Shown: in pieces, positions 61,972 to 64,000 of the stretch
How positions within the stretch are numbered: position 1 is the stretch's first letter
Layout: every line of letters starts with the position of its first letter
Source of the DNA: an uncultured Bacilli bacterium
GTDB taxonomy: Bacteria > Bacillota_I > Bacilli_A > RF39 > UBA660
Assembly: GCA_934167885.1 (NCBI GenBank)
Contig: CAKPMB010000001.1
Span: forward strand, 1 to 64,000
DNA: 64,000 nucleotides
Direction of reading: 5' to 3'
Notes under the pieces: model-generated
Databases searched by the model: none
Told to the model about the DNA's origin: nothing
Seen by the model: only the letters and a program-made list of their open reading frames with translations
Position numbers and translations under genes: made by a program

Positions 61972-62259
61972 TTAATCTTCTCTTTTTACAACGATATGTC
62001 TAATAATATCTTCGTTAATGTTTGCAACACGATCAAATTCTTTTACAGCTTTTGGTTCTGCTTCAACACAAATTAAGAAGTAGTTTCCGTTTTTATAAGT
62101 TGCAACTTCATAAGCTAATTCACGTCTACCCATGTTCTTAACTTCTTTAATCTTAGCACCAAAATTTTCAAGAACACCTTTGATATTCTCACATACAGCA
62201 TTTGTTGCTTCATCTTCTAGATTTGGTCTTACGATAAACATTAATTCATAGTTTCTCAT
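61972..62259 (-). CDS. rpsF: 30S ribosomal protein S6
   Basis: 95 residues from the second of two adjacent ATG codons (MRNYELMFIVRPNLE), the usual S6 start, with GGGAGG ahead. LGRRELAYEV-type segment (GRRELAYEVATYKNG) and NINEDIIRHIVVK are intact. It pairs with S18 in the 30S platform. First gene of its operon, with a leader that resembles the S6:S18 control RNA. Confidence 0.96.
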   Translation of the reverse strand: MRNYELMFIVRPNLEDEATNAVCENIKGVLENFGAKIKEVKNMGRRELAYEVATYKNGNYFLICVEAEPKAVKEFDRVANINEDIIRHIVVKRED

Positions 62260-62262
62260 CAT

Positions 62263-62320
62263 TACACCTCCCTTTGGACTAACCGGGTCTATTGACCAAG
62301 GAGTAAATAAATTACTCGCA
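62263..62320 (-). promoter_or_regulatory. S6:S18-type autoregulatory leader of rpsF
   Basis: On the minus strand CCTTGG pairs with CCAAAGG around an inner stem GGTC/GACC, leaving CCGGTTAGT between, which supplies the CCG element known for S6:S18 binding. A second hairpin GAGTAA/TTACTC (62301-62317) precedes it. Position just before the rpsF ribosome-binding site supports translational feedback. Confidence 0.75.
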
Positions 62321-62324
62321 AATA

Positions 62325-62352
62325 ATTATACCATAAAATAAAATATATTCAA
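62325..62352 (-). promoter_or_regulatory. Promoter of the rpsF operon
   Basis: Minus strand TTGAAT, 16 bases ending TGG, then TATAAT (extended -10). Confidence 0.75.
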
Positions 62353-62401
62353 CAAAAATATTAAAAAACAGCATATATTTATCTGAGATATTAGTTATAA
62401 C

Positions 62402-62427
62402 AAAAAAATAGGCATATAAACCTATTT
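62402..62427 (-). terminator. Terminator of the VanY-type gene
   Basis: AAATAGG (62406-62412) pairs with CCTATTT (62421-62427); seven T on the minus strand follow. The stop codon lies in the stem. Confidence 0.85.
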
Positions 62428-63552
62428 ATACTTGCTAGTTATACCATAATATGACTCTATTGTTATCCAATTGCCATTATTATATAGTTTAGTCGCTAAT
62501 GAAACACCCACATATCTAAAATGCCATGGTTCATATTTATAACCGGTTTCATTACTTTTACCTTTAGGATATCTTAAAATAAAGCCATATTTATAAGCAT
62601 TATTATCTAACCACTTACCAACTTTCGTTTCACCAAATGAATCAGAAATTTGATTTAAATCCATTGCAAGTCCACTCTGATGTTCAGAATAACCAGGCCG
62701 AGCTGAAAAGGTATCAGCCATCGCTTGACCGTGTCGTGATACATAATTATTATACAAACTACTTTGAAAATTATATGATCGAAAGCCACTAATAATTGTT
62801 AGATTTAAATTATCCTTTTTCGCAGCATTTTGCATTAATTTAAAGGCATTCTTAGTTTCAGCTGTTAAATCACTACCATAATTTTTAGGCAAGGAATATG
62901 TTTTATTCACTACCAAGGTGCCATCAATGGACGTAACACCATTTTTAACTTCAATCTTAAAACCCTTGGAACTAACCGTTACATAATTATCCGTTCCATT
63001 ATTAATTTTAATATTTTGTGAATATACTTTTTTAGTAACAGTTAACATGCATTCTTCACGCGTTTCATTCAAAGATGAATCTTTCGCAACATAATAAATT
63101 TTATATTTTCCGGGAACATTTAAATTATATTCACCCTCAACTGTTACTTTAACATTACTATCATAATTATCTTTAGCACTAACTTTTGTTAATAAATCAA
63201 TTTTAGTGCCTTCAGTCACTGATATGTTTTTTTGACAATCTATAATTGGTGCTTCGGTATCAACTATCTTTAATTTAAATGTATAAATTTTTTCACGCTT
63301 GAAAAAATATTGAACTTTCAATTGAACTTCCTTTATACCAATAGTTTTAGTATCAAGTAATTCTTTTTTAGTAACTATTTTACCATTTTTAAGTTTAGTA
63401 ATAAAATCAACATTATATACTTCATCATTTAATGAAACAATTTTTTCTTCATCATACACAATTTCTAATCTTTTAGTATAAAAAAGAAATCCTAAAGAAA
63501 CAAACAACAAAATAACAAATATAATTACTAATATCCAAATTTTTCTCTTCAT
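62422..63552 (-). CDS. D-alanyl-D-alanine carboxypeptidase, VanY type, with Ig-like domain
   Basis: 376 residues. One N-terminal anchor (IWILVIIFVILLFVSLGFLFY). Residues about 25-180 include a DUF5011-like Ig domain (EAPIIDCQKNISVTEGTKIDL to NVPGKYKIYYVAKDSS). The M15B domain follows: ISGFRSYNFQSSLYNNYV, zinc site YSEHQSGLAMDLN and EPWHFRYVG. It trims the terminal D-Ala from wall peptides. No vanA/H/X genes are near, so this is wall maintenance and not glycopeptide resistance. Confidence 0.92.
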   Translation of the reverse strand: MKRKIWILVIIFVILLFVSLGFLFYTKRLEIVYDEEKIVSLNDEVYNVDFITKLKNGKIVTKKELLDTKTIGIKEVQLKVQYFFKREKIYTFKLKIVDTEAPIIDCQKNISVTEGTKIDLLTKVSAKDNYDSNVKVTVEGEYNLNVPGKYKIYYVAKDSSLNETREECMLTVTKKVYSQNIKINNGTDNYVTVSSKGFKIEVKNGVTSIDGTLVVNKTYSLPKNYGSDLTAETKNAFKLMQNAAKKDNLNLTIISGFRSYNFQSSLYNNYVSRHGQAMADTFSARPGYSEHQSGLAMDLNQISDSFGETKVGKWLDNNAYKYGFILRYPKGKSNETGYKYEPWHFRYVGVSLATKLYNNGNWITIESYYGITSKYK

Positions 63553-63620
63553 TATCCCTCTATATTATCAAATATAGCATATCACATAATGAAATGATTT
63601 AGAACTAATAATAAAACATT

Positions 63621-64000
63621 TTATTCTAATACATTACTTTTAACCTTATAATTCATATCATAAACTGTTAACTTTTCATTACTATCACAAAGAACCAGGA
63701 ATACTTCTTCAATATTGTCATAACCTAATTTTGTAAGTCTTTCCCTTAACCATTTTTCATCATGTTTAATAGCCTTTAAATTATTAGCCATAATTCGGCC
63801 ATCAATAACCAAATTTGCTGTTAATCCTTCATGAGTAGTCTTTATTTTCATATCATCACAAGTAAGTGGTTTATACTTAGATTTTGGTAAAAAACTTACT
63901 TTACCCGAAACTTCCATAATTGCACTTTCTATCTCTGATAAGTCAAAATAACCATTCTCTCTAGCATCTTGCATTAAATCATTTAAATCTATCTTAACTT
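63621..64000 (-). CDS. DUF421 protein (YetF/YdfS-like), C-terminal part only
   Basis: The frame stays open to the right edge, so the start lies outside. About 126 residues are visible (VKIDLNDLMQDARENGYFDLSEIESAIMEVSGKVSFLPK). This is the cytoplasmic C-terminal region of DUF421 membrane proteins; the expected three N-terminal helices would be off the edge. B. subtilis YetF, of this family, is linked to spore or membrane functions. The end is NYKVKSNVLE. Confidence 0.85.
   Translation of the reverse strand, partial: VKIDLNDLMQDARENGYFDLSEIESAIMEVSGKVSFLPKSKYKPLTCDDMKIKTTHEGLTANLVIDGRIMANNLKAIKHDEKWLRERLTKLGYDNIEEVFLVLCDSNEKLTVYDMNYKVKSNVLE

Noticed and set aside
62422..63552. Glycopeptide-resistance operon around the VanY-type gene
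   Set aside because: No vanR/S/H/A/X genes are present; single VanY enzymes are common in wall maintenance.

Overview
The window is an AT-rich (low-GC) stretch of a Gram-positive chromosome that uses the standard bacterial code (TGA is a stop, e.g. at the end of yabG and cwlJ). Gene content and order point to a spore-forming member of the Bacilli close to Mollicutes/Erysipelotrichia-type gut lineages. I recognise spo0A, yabG, veg, cse60, cwlJ and a ydcC/GerS-type lipoprotein, all endospore-associated, beside housekeeping blocks in Bacillus-like order (ybxB-rpoB-rpoC; rpsL-rpsG-fusA-tuf; rpsF-ssb-rpsR; rplI-dnaB; walJ-rlmH). RpoB has Asn at the rifampicin-site position that is His in most bacteria, a state known from naturally rifampicin-resistant Mollicutes. 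I saw no tRNA, rRNA, CRISPR array, insertion sequence or prophage, and no gap above 300 bases lacks a gene.

Layout. 1-2.5 kb: the 3' end of a collagen-like (Gly-X-Y) protein gene, a family 2 glycosyltransferase and an HD-domain protein. 2.5-7.1 kb: two tandem ABC exporters, each an ATPase fused to an FtsX-type permease. 7.2-11.2 kb: the yabG-veg-rsmA neighbourhood (rsmA inverted) with a U32-family RNA hydroxylase-like gene. 11.2-16 kb: small envelope proteins, trmB, cse60 and an M23 hydrolase. 16-20.5 kb: the str operon with two clear promoters. 20.5-26 kb: poorly known membrane genes, a DUF4143 ATPase, a membrane J-domain protein and a CtpA/B protease. 26-33.7 kb: a FemX-like enzyme, spo0A with a 0A box, proS, and a pgk-glycosyltransferase-tpiA-HNH operon. 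33.7-35.9 kb: a DUF2828/vWA protein with a small helix-turn-helix partner and structured leaders. 35.9-43.9 kb: rpoB, rpoC and ybxB. 44-47.7 kb: three unrecognised co-directional genes, the middle one encoding an 825-residue acidic protein. 47.8-54.2 kb: cwlJ, a slipin, a cohesin-dockerin surface pair, the ydcC-like gene and a DUF378 gene. 54.2-62.3 kb: rpsF-ssb-rpsR, then rplI-dnaB-M23-walJ-rlmH-agcS-ung. The right end holds a VanY-type carboxypeptidase and the 3' part of a DUF421 gene.

The most interesting system is the two-gene surface module at 49.1-52.8 kb. A secreted protein with 19 near-identical 26-residue BspA/DUF285 repeats ends in a two-loop dockerin. The translationally coupled next gene encodes a membrane-anchored protein with an N-terminal cohesin and three cadherin-like domains. 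I infer that the second protein displays the first on the cell surface, a cellulosome-style dock used for an adhesin-like repeat protein. Its promoter carries a near-match to a Spo0A box.

A recurring structural theme is compact transcription punctuation. Several terminators contain the stop codon of the gene they end. Several U-tracts run directly into the -35 box of the next gene. In at least four places a terminator-like hairpin sits just before a gene that has no room for its own promoter (rsmA, the DUF6512 gene, ybxB, and the gene after rpsR), suggesting attenuation or step-down of expression.
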